The notes: generated from the sequence alone by a model not told the origin. A stretch of DNA of 46,127 nt from Methanomicrobiales archaeon (GCA_025350045.1 JANXYM010000056.1:1-46127); one strand, 5' to 3'. Shown: positions 18,847 to 27,526, counted from the stretch's first letter. Numbers and translations are program-made.

Positions 18847-19524
18847 TTACGCTTTTGTCGCGATACCCTCTTTGACAATCTCGAATTCGAACGATGCACC
18901 TTCGGGCTGGGAGCGGTGTTTGACGAGCCGGGCCCGGCGGCGCCCCATGGTGTCCGTCTTTTCGACACGGACGATCACTTTCGAGATATGTTCGAGGGCA
19001 AAACCGCCAAGGCCGTACCAGGTGTTCTTGCCGGTATCCATGTACACCTGGTTGGTGATGATGACGGGAATCTCGTAGCGTTTGGCATATCCCAGCAGGT
19101 GGATCATCTGCCGGGTGAGTACCTGGATGGCATCCCTGCCCTTATCGAGATCGGTGCGGTAGAGTGCGGTGGCAGAATCCATTACGAGCAGTTGCGGCTT
19201 TTGTGCCTTGAGCACCTTCTCGACCTCGGCAATTACCTGGCCCTGGTGCTCGAAATCGATGGGTTCGAAGAGGAAGAGCTTGTCGGCAAGTCTCTCGGTG
19301 TCGTCTCCAGCGATCTGGCGGAACCGTTCGATCGAGAAACCCTCGGAGTCGATATAGGCAACTGCGTGTCCGGCCCTGAGGCAGGAGACTGCGGCAAGGA
19401 TGCACAGCGTGCTCTTCCCGCTCGCCGGTTCCCCGTAGAGCTGCGTGATGGTCCGTACCTCAAGCCCGCCGCCCAGCAGCTGGTCGAAGGCTGCATTCCC
19501 GCTGCTTCTTTTGTCCGTCTTCAT
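18847..19524 (-). CDS. radB: DNA repair and recombination protein RadB
   Basis: 225 aa, the RecA-core-only length typical of RadB, without the N-terminal DNA-binding domain of RadA. Walker A GEPASGKST at 31-39, Walker B LLVMDSATAL, and the RadB-like VIITNQVYMD segment are all present. RadB is a euryarchaeal RadA paralogue that assists recombination, with weak ATPase activity. It starts 3 bp after the larC stop, so the two are co-transcribed although functionally unrelated. GGAVEX-like ends and C-terminal basic residues (GRRRARLVKHRS) fit DNA contact. Confidence 0.93.
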   Translation of the reverse strand: MKTDKRSSGNAAFDQLLGGGLEVRTITQLYGEPASGKSTLCILAAVSCLRAGHAVAYIDSEGFSIERFRQIAGDDTERLADKLFLFEPIDFEHQGQVIAEVEKVLKAQKPQLLVMDSATALYRTDLDKGRDAIQVLTRQMIHLLGYAKRYEIPVIITNQVYMDTGKNTWYGLGGFALEHISKVIVRVEKTDTMGRRRARLVKHRSQPEGASFEFEIVKEGIATKA

Positions 19525-19527
19525 GGT

Positions 19528-20736
19528 TTATCCCTGCCCGAATGGTTGTCCTTTTAAGGTTCTCCAGCCTGCGTCCTCGATCGCCCGGAGCACCTCTCTG
19601 ACCGGGATACCCAGTTCGCACGCCCAGTTACGGGCGGGATCGAACTCTGCCTTGAGCATGTAGACCTCGCCATGTATCCACCCTCTCTTGATTGGCATTT
19701 TTCGCTGCTGCCCTGCGATAGTGACGTCAATTTCTTCAATAGTGCGCTCTGCGATGAACCGGTGGACGGCAGGGATACAACGGATGCCCAGGGTGCCGAG
19801 TTCGCGTGCCAGGAGCTCTGCCAGTTCAGTGCTCTTATCAGCCTGGCAGATCACCCGGAACAGGAAGCCGGGCCGGCCTTTCTTCATGATGATCGGGCTC
19901 GCACTTGCATCCCGGGCACCGGCTTTCATGCACCGGGCGATCGTATGGGCGATCACTTCACCGCCCACGTCGTCCACATTGGTCTCGAGTATATCCACGG
20001 CATCCTGCGTGAACAGGCCGGATGCATTACCGGTATCGACGATCATTGCCCGGAGCACGTTGGGTGTATGCGCAGAATCCCGGCTGCCTGCACCGTAACC
20101 CGCCTCAAGTATGGCGTGCGTCCCCAGTGCTGCAGGATTCATTGTGGAGAACTCAGCGAGGAGTGCTGCACCGGTGGGTGTGCAGAGTTCTCCTTCATCG
20201 GGACCGGATAGTGTTGTAAGGCCAGTCGCTTTGAGGATAGCTGCAGTTGCCGGTGCAGGGATCGGGAACGTGCCGTGGGAACCGGTTGCTGTTCCCCGCC
20301 CGAGCGCAACCGGCAGCACCACGACCCCGTCAACTGCGAGGGTGTGAAGGGCAGTGCAGGCCCCGATGATATCGGCTATTGCATCATCCGCCCCGACTTC
20401 ATGGAAATGTACATGATGCCCGTGCACCGTCTCTTCCGCAGCATGGATCCGCTCAAAGACCTTCCGTGCCATCGCCAGCGCCGGTGCCGGGACTTCCGCT
20501 GCTGCCCCATCGAGATGTGCGAGCACATCAGCGAGTGTCCGGTGGGCCGGTGTGGCCTGCGTATCCACTTTCACCGCCCGGATGCCGGCCCGGGTCACTG
20601 TCGAGATCTTCGGTTCCGCTACCACGGCCTGCATTGCCCGCATGACGAGCGGGCGGTCGGCCCCGCAGTCCAGCAGGGCGCCCGTGATCATGTCTCCTGC
20701 CGCGCCGTGGAATGGATCGAAAATGAGGATGCGCAT
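19528..20736 (-). CDS. larC: LarC-type nickel-pincer cofactor synthesis / nickel insertion protein
   Basis: 402 aa. N-terminal FDPFHGAAGDM and the histidine motif ETVHGHHVHFHEVGADDAI identify the LarC/UPF0272 family, which in bacteria inserts nickel into the pincer nucleotide of lactate racemase using CTP. Here larB and larE are not adjacent. Methanogens handle much nickel for F430 and hydrogenases, so the client enzyme may be different; that is inference. The last residues run into radB with a 3-bp gap. It is divergent from cdc48 over a 42-bp spacer. Confidence 0.9.
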   Translation of the reverse strand: MRILIFDPFHGAAGDMITGALLDCGADRPLVMRAMQAVVAEPKISTVTRAGIRAVKVDTQATPAHRTLADVLAHLDGAAAEVPAPALAMARKVFERIHAAEETVHGHHVHFHEVGADDAIADIIGACTALHTLAVDGVVVLPVALGRGTATGSHGTFPIPAPATAAILKATGLTTLSGPDEGELCTPTGAALLAEFSTMNPAALGTHAILEAGYGAGSRDSAHTPNVLRAMIVDTGNASGLFTQDAVDILETNVDDVGGEVIAHTIARCMKAGARDASASPIIMKKGRPGFLFRVICQADKSTELAELLARELGTLGIRCIPAVHRFIAERTIEEIDVTIAGQQRKMPIKRGWIHGEVYMLKAEFDPARNWACELGIPVREVLRAIEDAGWRTLKGQPFGQG

Positions 20737-20746
20737 TTACAGTACC

Positions 20747-20753
20747 TATAAAT
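20747..20753 (+). promoter_or_regulatory. TATA box deciding the cdc48 start
   Basis: TATAAAT centred at 20750 predicts a transcript start near 20775. The ATG at 20764 would be upstream of it, whereas the ATG at 20779 would be nearly leaderless. On the opposite strand CATATACG at about 20762-20769 may serve larC, so two promoters overlap within 42 bp. Confidence 0.55.
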
Positions 20754-20778
20754 CCCTGCGTATATGACCTTTAAGGTA

Positions 20779-23196
20779 ATGCCTGAAGTGCAATTGAGAG
20801 TGGATTCCGCGTATCCCGGCGATCAGGGTGGCGGAAAGGCACGTCTCGATCCCGAGACGATGCTGCTGTTAAAGATCTCCCCCGGAGATCTGGTTGCAAT
20901 TGAGGGGAAACGCCGGACCGTGGCCAAGGTATGGCGGTCTCTTGTTGAGGACTGGAACCAGCGCAAGATAAGGATCGATAATTTTACCCGGCAGAACGCC
21001 GGTGTTGCAATAGGCGATTCGGTTACGGTCATAAAAATTACGGAGGAAGTGGAAGCCAAACGGGTGGTGCTTGCCCCCCCCGAAGACCTTCCGAAGAAGA
21101 TACCGGTAGCAAATAATCCCCATGTGATCAACGGGCTGATCGACTTTCCCGTGGCAAAGAACGATTCCGTACCGATCATGCTGGGTCTCCCCTTTCTCCA
21201 GCCCCAGATCGTGGCGTTCAAGGTCATGGAGATCGAGCCGGAAGAAGCCGTCATCATCACCAAGAACACCGAGATCGAGTTCTCGGACAAACCTGCGCTC
21301 GGCTTTGAGGGCATCAAGCGGTTCTCGTACGAGGATATCGGCGGCTTAAAAGACGAGCTCCAGCGGCTCAGAGAGACGATCGAGCTCCCGCTCAGGCACC
21401 CCGAGCTCTTCCAGAAACTGGGTATCGAACCCCCCAAGGGTGTCCTCCTGTATGGTCCGCCGGGTACGGGAAAGACCCTGATTGCAAAGGCCGTGGCAAG
21501 CGAGAGCGGGGCGCACTTCATCTCGATTGCCGGTCCTGAAGTCATATCGAAATATTATGGCGAGAGCGAACAGCGGCTCCGCGAGGTCTTTGAAGAGGCG
21601 CGGGAGAATTCCCCCTCGATCATTTTCATCGATGAACTGGATTCCATTGCCCCCCGGCGCGAGGAAGTGACCGGGGAAGTTGAGCGCCGGGTCGTGGCCC
21701 AGCTCTTAACCATGATGGACGGGCTCGAGGAACGCGGGCAGGTGGTGGTGATCGGTGCAACGAACCGTGTCGATGCGATCGATGCTGCGCTTCGCAGGCC
21801 CGGCCGCTTTGACCGGGAGATCGAGATCGGCGTGCCGGGAGAACCGGACCGGATCGATATCCTGAAGATCCACAGCCGGGGCATGCCCTTATCGGAAGAC
21901 GTGAGCCTTGAGGTGCTCGCCCAGCAGACCCATGGGTTTGTGGGAGCAGATCTTGCAGCGCTTGCCCGTGAAGCGGCAATCCGTGCCCTGCGCCGGTATT
22001 TACCCGACCTCGATCTCGATGCCGAGGAGATCCCGCAGGAGATCCTCGACACGCTCAAAGTTTATGCCAGCGACTTCCGCAGCGCCCAGCGCGATGTGGG
22101 ACCGAGTGCCATGCGCGAAGTGATGCTCGAAGTCTCGCACGTGAAATGGCAGAACGTGGGCGGACTCGAATCGGCCAAGACCGAAGTGCGGGAAGCCATC
22201 GAGCTCCCGCTCACCGACCGGCAGAAGTTTGAGGATCTGGGCATCGTACCCCCGCGGGGTATCCTGCTCTATGGGCCGCCGGGAACGGGAAAGACCCTGA
22301 TCGCAAAGGCGGTAGCCAGCGAGAGCGGGGCGAATTTTATCCCGGTCCGGGGACCCCAGTTGTTATCCAAGTGGGTAGGCGAGAGCGAACGGGCGGTCCG
22401 CGAGGTCTTCAAGAAAGCCCGGCAGGTGGCACCATCGATTATCTTCTTCGATGAGATCGATGCACTCGCTCCAGCCCGCGGCACAAGCAGCGATTCACAC
22501 GTGAGCGACAATGTGCTCAACCAGATCCTGACCGAGATGGACGGGCTCGAGGAGCTCAAGGATGTTGTTGTTATGGGCGCAACGAACCGCCCGGACATCG
22601 TGGACCCGGCCCTGCTGCGGGCAGGACGGTTTGACCGGCTCGTGTACATCGGGGAGCCGACACTTGAGGACCGGAAGAAGATCATCGGCATCCACACCCG
22701 CTTCATGCCGCTCGAAGGCTCGGCGCTCGAAGAGATTGTCGGGCTCTGCGGGAAATATTCCGAAGACAATATTGGCGAGCTGGTCGAGAAGCTCGGGAAG
22801 GACAAAACAATCACCGCCGATGAAATCAAGGCAGCGATCACACCGGCATCTGATGATGCAGTCGGTGCTCCTGCGGGGACCCGGCGCAGAAGGCTCATTG
22901 AACTGATGCAGGAGAAGAATCTCACGTTTTCCGATCCGGCCCGGGACACTCTCGCTGCAGCGCTCGCCAGCACTACGGAAGGATTCGTGGGCTCGGATCT
23001 TGAATCGGTATGCCGCGAAGCCGGTATGCTTGCCCTCCGGGACAACCAGACGATCATCTCCATGAAGTACTTTGACGAGGCGCAGAAGAAAGTGCACCCC
23101 ACGATGAACGAGAATCTCCGGAATTATTACGGCAAGATCCAGCAGCATTTCAAAGGCGGGTTACCGAAACAGGTGCAGCCGATGGAGTATCAGTAA
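20779..23196 (+). CDS. Cdc48/VCP-type AAA+ ATPase with insertion in D2
   Basis: 805 aa from ATG 20779 (see promoter); ATG 20764 would add five residues. The N-domain (about 1-185) is followed by D1 with Walker A GPPGTGKT at 226-233 and IIFIDELDSIAP, then D2 with Walker A from 499 and IIFFDEIDALAP. Substrate unfolding and segregase activity, partly for the proteasome, is the known family role. An extra segment of about 76 residues (bases 22723-22950) interrupts D2 after FMPLEGS and before LAAALASTTEGFVGSDLE; it is charged and contains RRRR. The C-terminus ends MEYQ, so the HbYX proteasome-docking motif is imperfect (Glu at the hydrophobic position). Ends in a T9 run. Confidence 0.95.
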   Translation: MPEVQLRVDSAYPGDQGGGKARLDPETMLLLKISPGDLVAIEGKRRTVAKVWRSLVEDWNQRKIRIDNFTRQNAGVAIGDSVTVIKITEEVEAKRVVLAPPEDLPKKIPVANNPHVINGLIDFPVAKNDSVPIMLGLPFLQPQIVAFKVMEIEPEEAVIITKNTEIEFSDKPALGFEGIKRFSYEDIGGLKDELQRLRETIELPLRHPELFQKLGIEPPKGVLLYGPPGTGKTLIAKAVASESGAHFISIAGPEVISKYYGESEQRLREVFEEARENSPSIIFIDELDSIAPRREEVTGEVERRVVAQLLTMMDGLEERGQVVVIGATNRVDAIDAALRRPGRFDREIEIGVPGEPDRIDILKIHSRGMPLSEDVSLEVLAQQTHGFVGADLAALAREAAIRALRRYLPDLDLDAEEIPQEILDTLKVYASDFRSAQRDVGPSAMREVMLEVSHVKWQNVGGLESAKTEVREAIELPLTDRQKFEDLGIVPPRGILLYGPPGTGKTLIAKAVASESGANFIPVRGPQLLSKWVGESERAVREVFKKARQVAPSIIFFDEIDALAPARGTSSDSHVSDNVLNQILTEMDGLEELKDVVVMGATNRPDIVDPALLRAGRFDRLVYIGEPTLEDRKKIIGIHTRFMPLEGSALEEIVGLCGKYSEDNIGELVEKLGKDKTITADEIKAAITPASDDAVGAPAGTRRRRLIELMQEKNLTFSDPARDTLAAALASTTEGFVGSDLESVCREAGMLALRDNQTIISMKYFDEAQKKVHPTMNENLRNYYGKIQQHFKGGLPKQVQPMEYQ

Positions 23197-23205
23197 TTTT
23201 TTTTT
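23197..23205 (+). terminator. T9 terminator directly after cdc48
   Basis: Nine T begin at the first base after the cdc48 stop codon; several further A+T-rich runs follow to 23280. Typical archaeal U-tract terminator. Confidence 0.6.
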
Positions 23206-23307
23206 AAAATTTATGAAGTGCCGAGAAAAATTAAATAACATTTTTGTGAGATTAAATTTTATGACGTGGCAGAATTTTTTTAGGTAAAATAGCTCGACCT
23301 ACTTCAA

Positions 23308-23445
23308 TTAAATTGCTTTAAGGATTTGCTCTCCTGCAACAGACCAACAGAATGCTAAAAAAATTACCAATATGATAAAAGCGATCACTCCCAAAACCCA
23401 CGGAGGAATATCCAAACCGCCAGAACCACTACCGCGCCGTGCCAT
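23308..23445 (-). CDS. 45-residue single-span membrane protein
   Basis: A short frame MARRGSGSGGLDIPPWVLG..., 45 codons plus TAA. The N-terminus is basic and Gly/Ser-rich, residues about 15-37 are a continuous hydrophobic span (VLGVIAFIILVIFLAFCWSV), and a short polar tail follows, so it would insert with the positive end in the cytoplasm. GTTATAAT on the - strand at 23468-23475 is a TATA box about 26 nt upstream of the ATG, fitting a leaderless message. The size resembles archaeal Sec61-beta/SecG-like subunits but the sequence does not match those I know. Codon use is ordinary. I consider it a real small gene with unknown function. Confidence 0.6.
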   Translation of the reverse strand: MARRGSGSGGLDIPPWVLGVIAFIILVIFLAFCWSVAGEQILKAI

Positions 23446-23467
23446 ACTCTACAATTTATATCTTCAG

Positions 23468-23475
23468 ATTATAAC
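23468..23475 (-). promoter_or_regulatory. TATA box of the 45-residue membrane protein
   Basis: GTTATAAT on the - strand, centre about 27 nt upstream of the ATG at 23445. This is the distance expected for a leaderless archaeal transcript and is the main non-coding support for the small gene. Confidence 0.45.
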
Positions 23476-23547
23476 CGATTTCTCTTTTTCATTATGAATA
23501 TTCATTGTCTGCAATTATCCCGCCAAATACCATCCTATTTTCACTTA

Positions 23548-24020
23548 TTTCTCCGACGTGACTGCATCCTCGGCCAACAGTGGCCTTTTCCATCGCCAAT
23601 CTCACCCCCTATGACCTGAAATGAGGTGGCAGAAAACGCAATTAACCGGAGCCCGCTAAATTGGCCGGTTAAATTCTGTTTTAAACGCGCATTTTCGAAA
23701 AATAACCGATTAAATTGACATTTTCTGCGGGCGTTGGCACCGTTTCCACTGGAGCCGGAAAATGGATCATGAAATGGGCAAACGGAGCCCGCAAAATGCC
23801 CGGAATAGATCATCTCCGGACCTAGGCAACCACCCGGAGTCCCGCTGTGTCTGACATGATCCGGACCCCCTGTTTGATCAAATATTCCAGGAGTTTTCGA
23901 TCAAACAGGGTCTCATTTACACCTAATCGGAGCCCATATTGAAGAGATTTAAAAATCAAAGCCCGCAAAATGCCCGGATTAGGGGTTTTTGCGATTGGAG
24001 TTAACTCGTTTTTTGGCAGG
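23548..24020 (+). repeat. Dispersed repeat E1, copy A
   Basis: About 470 bp that recur in inverted orientation at 45302-45770. Conserved blocks include CAACAGTGGCCTTTTCCATC, TATGACCTGAAATG, CCGGAGCCCGCTAAA, TGTCTGACATGATCCG, CCAGGAGTTTTCGAT and GGGTTTTTGCGAT. The outer 200-bp blocks match best; the central 75 bp (about 23667-23740) is diverged. An internal dyad TTAACCGG/CCGGTTAA with a 15-nt loop lies at about 23641-23671. No frame in it looks coding in both copies. Element type unknown; no transposase or clear target duplication seen. Confidence 0.8.
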
Positions 24021-24076
24021 GAAAATGCCACGATTCGGGAGGTACAAGAAGTCGCTCTTGGGGGCTCCAGCACCTT

Positions 24077-24215
24077 CGTGCTTCCACCCCCGCCGCTCGG
24101 GCATCCCCCAACAGAGCGATAACCTCCAGAAGGTTGTCAAGGATTTCCGAAACGGGGGTCAAGGGGACGCTCCCCTTGGGATGCCTCCCCCTCCGGGGGA
24201 GAGAGGGGGTCACCA
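24077..24215 (+). repeat. Dispersed repeat E2, copy A
   Basis: About 140 bp matching the reverse complement of 45990-46127. Shared blocks are TCGTGCTT, CCCCCGCC, GGCATCCCC, GGGGGTCAAGGGGA, CTTGGG and TGCCTCCCCCTC followed by GGGGGAGAGAGG and GTCACC. GGAGGGGGAGGC-type inverted halves at 24181-24207 can fold into a hairpin. The order of E1 and E2 differs between the two sites, so they are independent elements. Confidence 0.75.
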
Positions 24216-24258
24216 CTCTCCCAACTGCTGCTGATAGTAAACAACCGGATCTTTTTTT

Positions 24259-24408
24259 CAATCAAGGCCCGGTAAATTTTTTTCAATCAAAGTCTGCTTG
24301 AAATTTTTGAGTCAAGCTCGGGTTGAAAATTCCTAATCAAAGCTTGATAAAATTTTTTGAATCAAGGTATGTTTAAAAGTTTTAATCGAACTCCGGTTGA
24401 AATGATCC
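24259..24408. repeat. 25-bp-phased tandem repeat array, copy 2 (six units)
   Basis: Six units start with (A)ATCAA-type cores at 24260, 24285, 24310, 24335, 24360 and 24384, that is 25, 25, 25, 25 and 24 bp apart. A unit reads AATCAAG, about five variable bases, GGTTGAAA and a T-run ending in C or G. TTTCAA and TTGAAA flank each variable part, so each unit can form a small dyad. Period and core match the array at 5286-5725. It ends directly at the 3' end of the convergent PGF-CTERM gene, so it might also act in termination. Confidence 0.85.
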
Positions 24409-24419
24409 CGGCCCCGGTC

Positions 24420-24899
24420 TTACTGCCTTCCCCTCCGGATCATCAGGATACCCAGGCATCCCAAAACCGCAAATATCCCCTCAAACCCGGGCGACTTCTT
24501 TGTCGCAACGGGTGCCGGTGTTCCGGCCGGGGCCGCAGTAGAGGCCTGTGTTGCAGACGCCGTGACCGGTCCGGCCGCCCCGGCCTTTTGCCGGATAAAG
24601 GAGGTCATCCCGCTCCGCTGGGTTGCCACCGGGACTTTTTCCTTGAGCCAGCAGGACTGGTCGCGTGCAGCAAAGGTGGCGGCATTGCAGACCGGCTGGT
24701 TCAGGCAGTTCTCGCTGCAGGACTCAGGAGTCCCGTTATATCCCAATGTCCCGGGAAATAACGAGGTGTAGTCATTCCCATCCCTGTCCGTCCCGTCCTC
24801 GCGGGTCATGGTATCTGCGGCAACCGGAGCAATGACAAGTGCCAGTACCAGAACCATGCCGAGCGCAAGAATGGGCAATCGCTTCCTTTTCCCCATCAT
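24420..24899 (-). CDS. Secreted PAN/Apple-like protein with PGF-CTERM anchor
   Basis: 159 aa from ATG 24899 (24896 equally possible); longer starts lack a signal. Signal peptide: GKRKR followed by LPILALGMVLVLALVIAPVA. A small cysteine-rich domain follows (CSENCLNQPVC then SCWLK), the pattern of PAN/Apple domains that bind proteins or sugars. A Thr/Ala/Pro linker leads to the C-terminal tripartite signal SPGFEGIFAVLGCLGIL..RRGRQ, the PGF-CTERM motif processed by archaeosortase A with lipid attachment. It is therefore a cell-surface protein of the S-layer zone. Monocistronic, with an A+T-rich promoter near 24925-24940. Confidence 0.82.
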   Translation of the reverse strand: MMGKRKRLPILALGMVLVLALVIAPVAADTMTREDGTDRDGNDYTSLFPGTLGYNGTPESCSENCLNQPVCNAATFAARDQSCWLKEKVPVATQRSGMTSFIRQKAGAAGPVTASATQASTAAPAGTPAPVATKKSPGFEGIFAVLGCLGILMIRRGRQ

Positions 24900-25026
24900 G
24901 AAGCAGTTGTAGGAAAAAGAATTACAATAATGTATCTGTCCGGGTGCCGGAAAAATTATATTCAAAAAAATCAGGGAAATAGTACCTGGTTTTTCCGCCA
25001 GAAACCGTCGGATTGACTCTCGCGAA

Positions 25027-25833
25027 TCACCCGCTCACCAGCATCAGCACCCCAATCAGCACCATAAGCCCGGCAAAAATGATCTGCAGGTTCTGGCCTG
25101 AGCAGCTGTGGGCGCACCGAACCCCGAACCGGGCAAGCGGGATAGTAGTGACGGCGAGGATCGCAAAGGTTACGAGATCCACGTACCCGATCGAGTACGG
25201 CGGCAGCCCGGCAACCCCGATACCATTGATGACATACGCAGTCACGGCCCCGGTCGCAGAGAAGATGAGGCAGGCCGAGGATGTTCCGACCGCCCGGTGG
25301 ATCGGGTAGCCCAGCAGGATGACGAGGATGGGTACAAGCAGGGCCCCGCCGCCGAGTCCGGTCAAACCTGATAAGATGCCGATAAAAAATCCTATGCAAA
25401 GGTACTGGACAGTCGATCCCCGTATCTCGCAGGCAGGGCATTCCCTGAGTTGCCAGACCATGCGGACGGCCATGATGAGGATAAACACGGCAAAGAACAG
25501 CCGGAGCACACTGCCCGGGATGTGGGAAGCAGCCATCCCCCCGGCAAGGCCTCCGAAGATGGCAGCACACCCCATCGGAACCGTAGCCTTCCAGTCCACC
25601 GCCCCGCGCCGGTGATGCCCGAGAGCCCCGCTGACCATTGTCGGGATGATCACGGCAAGCGATGTGCCGAAAGCAAGACGGGTGGCAAGCGTGCTGTCCA
25701 TCCCGCCGGCGGTATACAGCCAGAACTGGACGGGAGTCATCAGGGAGCCGCCCCCGACCCCAAAGAGGCCGGATACGGTACCGGACACAATCCCCGTGAC
25801 AAAGAGGCAGGCATACTGGATGAGGGGATACAT
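25027..25833 (-). CDS. TauE/SafE family membrane transporter
   Basis: 268 aa with about eight hydrophobic segments in two repeats. The family glycine-rich motifs occur in both halves: SGLFGVGGGSLMTPV near the N-terminus and SGLTGLGGGALLVPIL in the middle. TauE/SafE proteins export sulfite, sulfoacetate or other organosulfur anions; the substrate is not readable from sequence. In methanogens these have been discussed for sulfonate or sulfite handling related to coenzyme M, which is inference here. The hydrophilic loop ECPACEIRG contains a CxxC. Divergent from the isochorismatase-like gene over 69 bp. Confidence 0.92.
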   Translation of the reverse strand: MYPLIQYACLFVTGIVSGTVSGLFGVGGGSLMTPVQFWLYTAGGMDSTLATRLAFGTSLAVIIPTMVSGALGHHRRGAVDWKATVPMGCAAIFGGLAGGMAASHIPGSVLRLFFAVFILIMAVRMVWQLRECPACEIRGSTVQYLCIGFFIGILSGLTGLGGGALLVPILVILLGYPIHRAVGTSSACLIFSATGAVTAYVINGIGVAGLPPYSIGYVDLVTFAILAVTTIPLARFGVRCAHSCSGQNLQIIFAGLMVLIGVLMLVSG

Positions 25834-25902
25834 GGGGGGGGCTCCAAAAATCTGTTGCAGTATTATTATGTCACGGATATCAATAGTCTAACGGGAACAA
25901 TC

Positions 25903-26475
25903 ATGGGACACGCTGCACTGCTCATCATCGATATGCAGAACGATTTCGTGCTCGAAGGAAAGCCGCTTAAAGTCGCGGGAGCCGCTGCCGTACTACCGAA
26001 AATCCAGTCTGTGCTGGCTGAGTTCAGGAAAAGAAAGCTGCCGGTCTTCCATATCCTGCGGGTGCACAGGCCGGACGGTTCGGACGTGGAGATCATCCGG
26101 CAGGAGCTCTTCCGGAAGCAGCCCTTTGCTGTTGCCGGCACGCATGGGGCTGCGGTCATCGATGAACTGGCACCCCGGGCCGGCGAGTATGTGCTCACCA
26201 AGACCCGGATGAGCGCGTTCATCGGTACGGAACTTGACCTGATGCTCCGGACTCTTAAGGTTACCATGCTTGTGGTCTGCGGTATCCAGACCCCGAACTG
26301 CATCCGGACAACGGTCTTTGACGCCATTGCCTACAATTACCCGGTGGTGCTGGTCGGGGATGCGACCGGGGCGGCGTCGGGTGAAGTGCATCTGGCCAAC
26401 ATGAGGGATATGCAGAATATCGGGATACGGATCGCAAAGGCGGTGGATGTAGCCGGTCTGCTGGAAAGCATATAG
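25903..26475 (+). CDS. Isochorismatase-like cysteine hydrolase
   Basis: 190 aa from ATG 25903; any longer frame runs backwards through the transporter gene and is antisense noise. The catalytic triad of the family is clear: D10 in IIDMQNDF, K100 in VLTKTRMSAF and C133 in GIQTPNCIRT. Members hydrolyse isochorismate, nicotinamide, N-carbamoyl compounds or biuret; the substrate here is not determined. The cis-peptide region before C133 is GIQTPN. It may share the divergent promoter with the TauE/SafE gene. Confidence 0.9.
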   Translation: MGHAALLIIDMQNDFVLEGKPLKVAGAAAVLPKIQSVLAEFRKRKLPVFHILRVHRPDGSDVEIIRQELFRKQPFAVAGTHGAAVIDELAPRAGEYVLTKTRMSAFIGTELDLMLRTLKVTMLVVCGIQTPNCIRTTVFDAIAYNYPVVLVGDATGAASGEVHLANMRDMQNIGIRIAKAVDVAGLLESI

Positions 26476-26581
26476 GGAGTTTAAAAAAAAAATCCATTCC
26501 CCGCTCAAATTGACTATCCTATAATGTCAGGAAGATAACATTGTAGACACAGAAATTCATACCGGCAGGCATTCCCCCAGC

Positions 26582-27526
26582 ATGGCAAACCAGACGAAAT
26601 CCGTTCCCGCAGCCCGGCCATTTCTCAAATGGGCCGGAGGAAAGACACAGTTACTGGGCGAGTTTGGCAAACGTCTGCCGGCTGAATTACACGAAGGAAA
26701 AATTACCCGGTATGTCGAACCTTTCATTGGCGGGGGAGCGGTCTTCTTCGCTCTTAACCAGAGATTTTCTTTTGAACGCAGCTACATCTGCGATGTCAAT
26801 GAAGAACTGTTTCTATCCTATCGCGTGGTTCAACGTTCCGTGAAAAAATTAATCTCTGAACTCGAGACGCTCGAAACAGCATATCTCTCCCGGAGTGAGA
26901 AGAAACGGGAAGAATTCTACTATGAAGTCCGGGATGGATTCAATAAGAAGCTGCCGGAGATCGACTTCAGGAAATACAAGCTCGAATGGATTGAACGTGC
27001 AGCCCAGATCATTTTTCTGAACCGCACCTGTTACAACGGCCTGTTCCGGGTAAACCGGAGGGGGGGATTCAATGTTCCATTTGGAAGATACAAGAATCCG
27101 GATATTCTGAACGAAGATAATCTGAATGATGTTGCTACTTTCCTGAAAACAACCACGATACTTCAGGGGGATTTCACCCAATGCCGGAAATTTGTCGATA
27201 AGCACACGTTCGTATATTTTGATCCTCCCTACCGCCCGCTTAACCCGACCTCGTCGTTCACCTCCTACTCAAAGAATGGATTTTACGATAAGGACCAGGT
27301 ACGTCTCGTGGATTTTTTTAAGGAACTTGACGGGAAGGGTGCAAAAATTTTGCTGAGTAATTCTGATCCGAAGAATGAGCATCCAGATGATACGTTCTTT
27401 GACGATCTCTTCTCGGAGTATTTCATAGAGCGGGTTCCCGCAAAGCGGATGATCAATTGCAATGGTGCCCGTCGTGGGAATATCAGCGAGCTGATTATTA
27501 CGAATTATCCGGTCCATACGAAGTGA
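26582..27526 (+). CDS. Dam-type N6-adenine DNA methyltransferase (D12 class)
   Basis: 314 aa. Motif order of alpha-class enzymes: FLKWAGGKTQLL at 14-25 (AdoMet region), VEPFIGGGAVFF (motif I), CYNGLFRVNRRGGFNVPFG, and the catalytic YFDPPYRPL with DPPY at 214-217. It methylates adenine in a short site, possibly GATC by similarity of the family, but the site cannot be read from sequence. No restriction enzyme is adjacent, so it is an orphan methylase or an antirestriction enzyme. CCTATAATG at 26519-26527 is a candidate box A. Flanked by unrelated genes on both sides. Confidence 0.93.
   Translation: MANQTKSVPAARPFLKWAGGKTQLLGEFGKRLPAELHEGKITRYVEPFIGGGAVFFALNQRFSFERSYICDVNEELFLSYRVVQRSVKKLISELETLETAYLSRSEKKREEFYYEVRDGFNKKLPEIDFRKYKLEWIERAAQIIFLNRTCYNGLFRVNRRGGFNVPFGRYKNPDILNEDNLNDVATFLKTTTILQGDFTQCRKFVDKHTFVYFDPPYRPLNPTSSFTSYSKNGFYDKDQVRLVDFFKELDGKGAKILLSNSDPKNEHPDDTFFDDLFSEYFIERVPAKRMINCNGARRGNISELIITNYPVHTK

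Noticed and set aside
23548-24020. Insertion sequence
   Set aside because: No transposase frame in either copy and no terminal inverted repeats or target duplications seen; kept as a repeat of unknown type.
24001-24261. 86-codon frame over repeat E2
   Set aside because: It overlaps a dispersed repeat, and the inverted copy at 45990-46127 does not keep the frame.
24259-24408. CRISPR array
   Set aside because: There are no identical repeats with unique spacers of similar length, no leader and no cas genes; the units are uniformly degenerate.
25450-25902. N-terminal extension of the isochorismatase-like gene
   Set aside because: These codons run antisense through the TauE/SafE gene and the catalytic domain begins exactly at ATG 25903.
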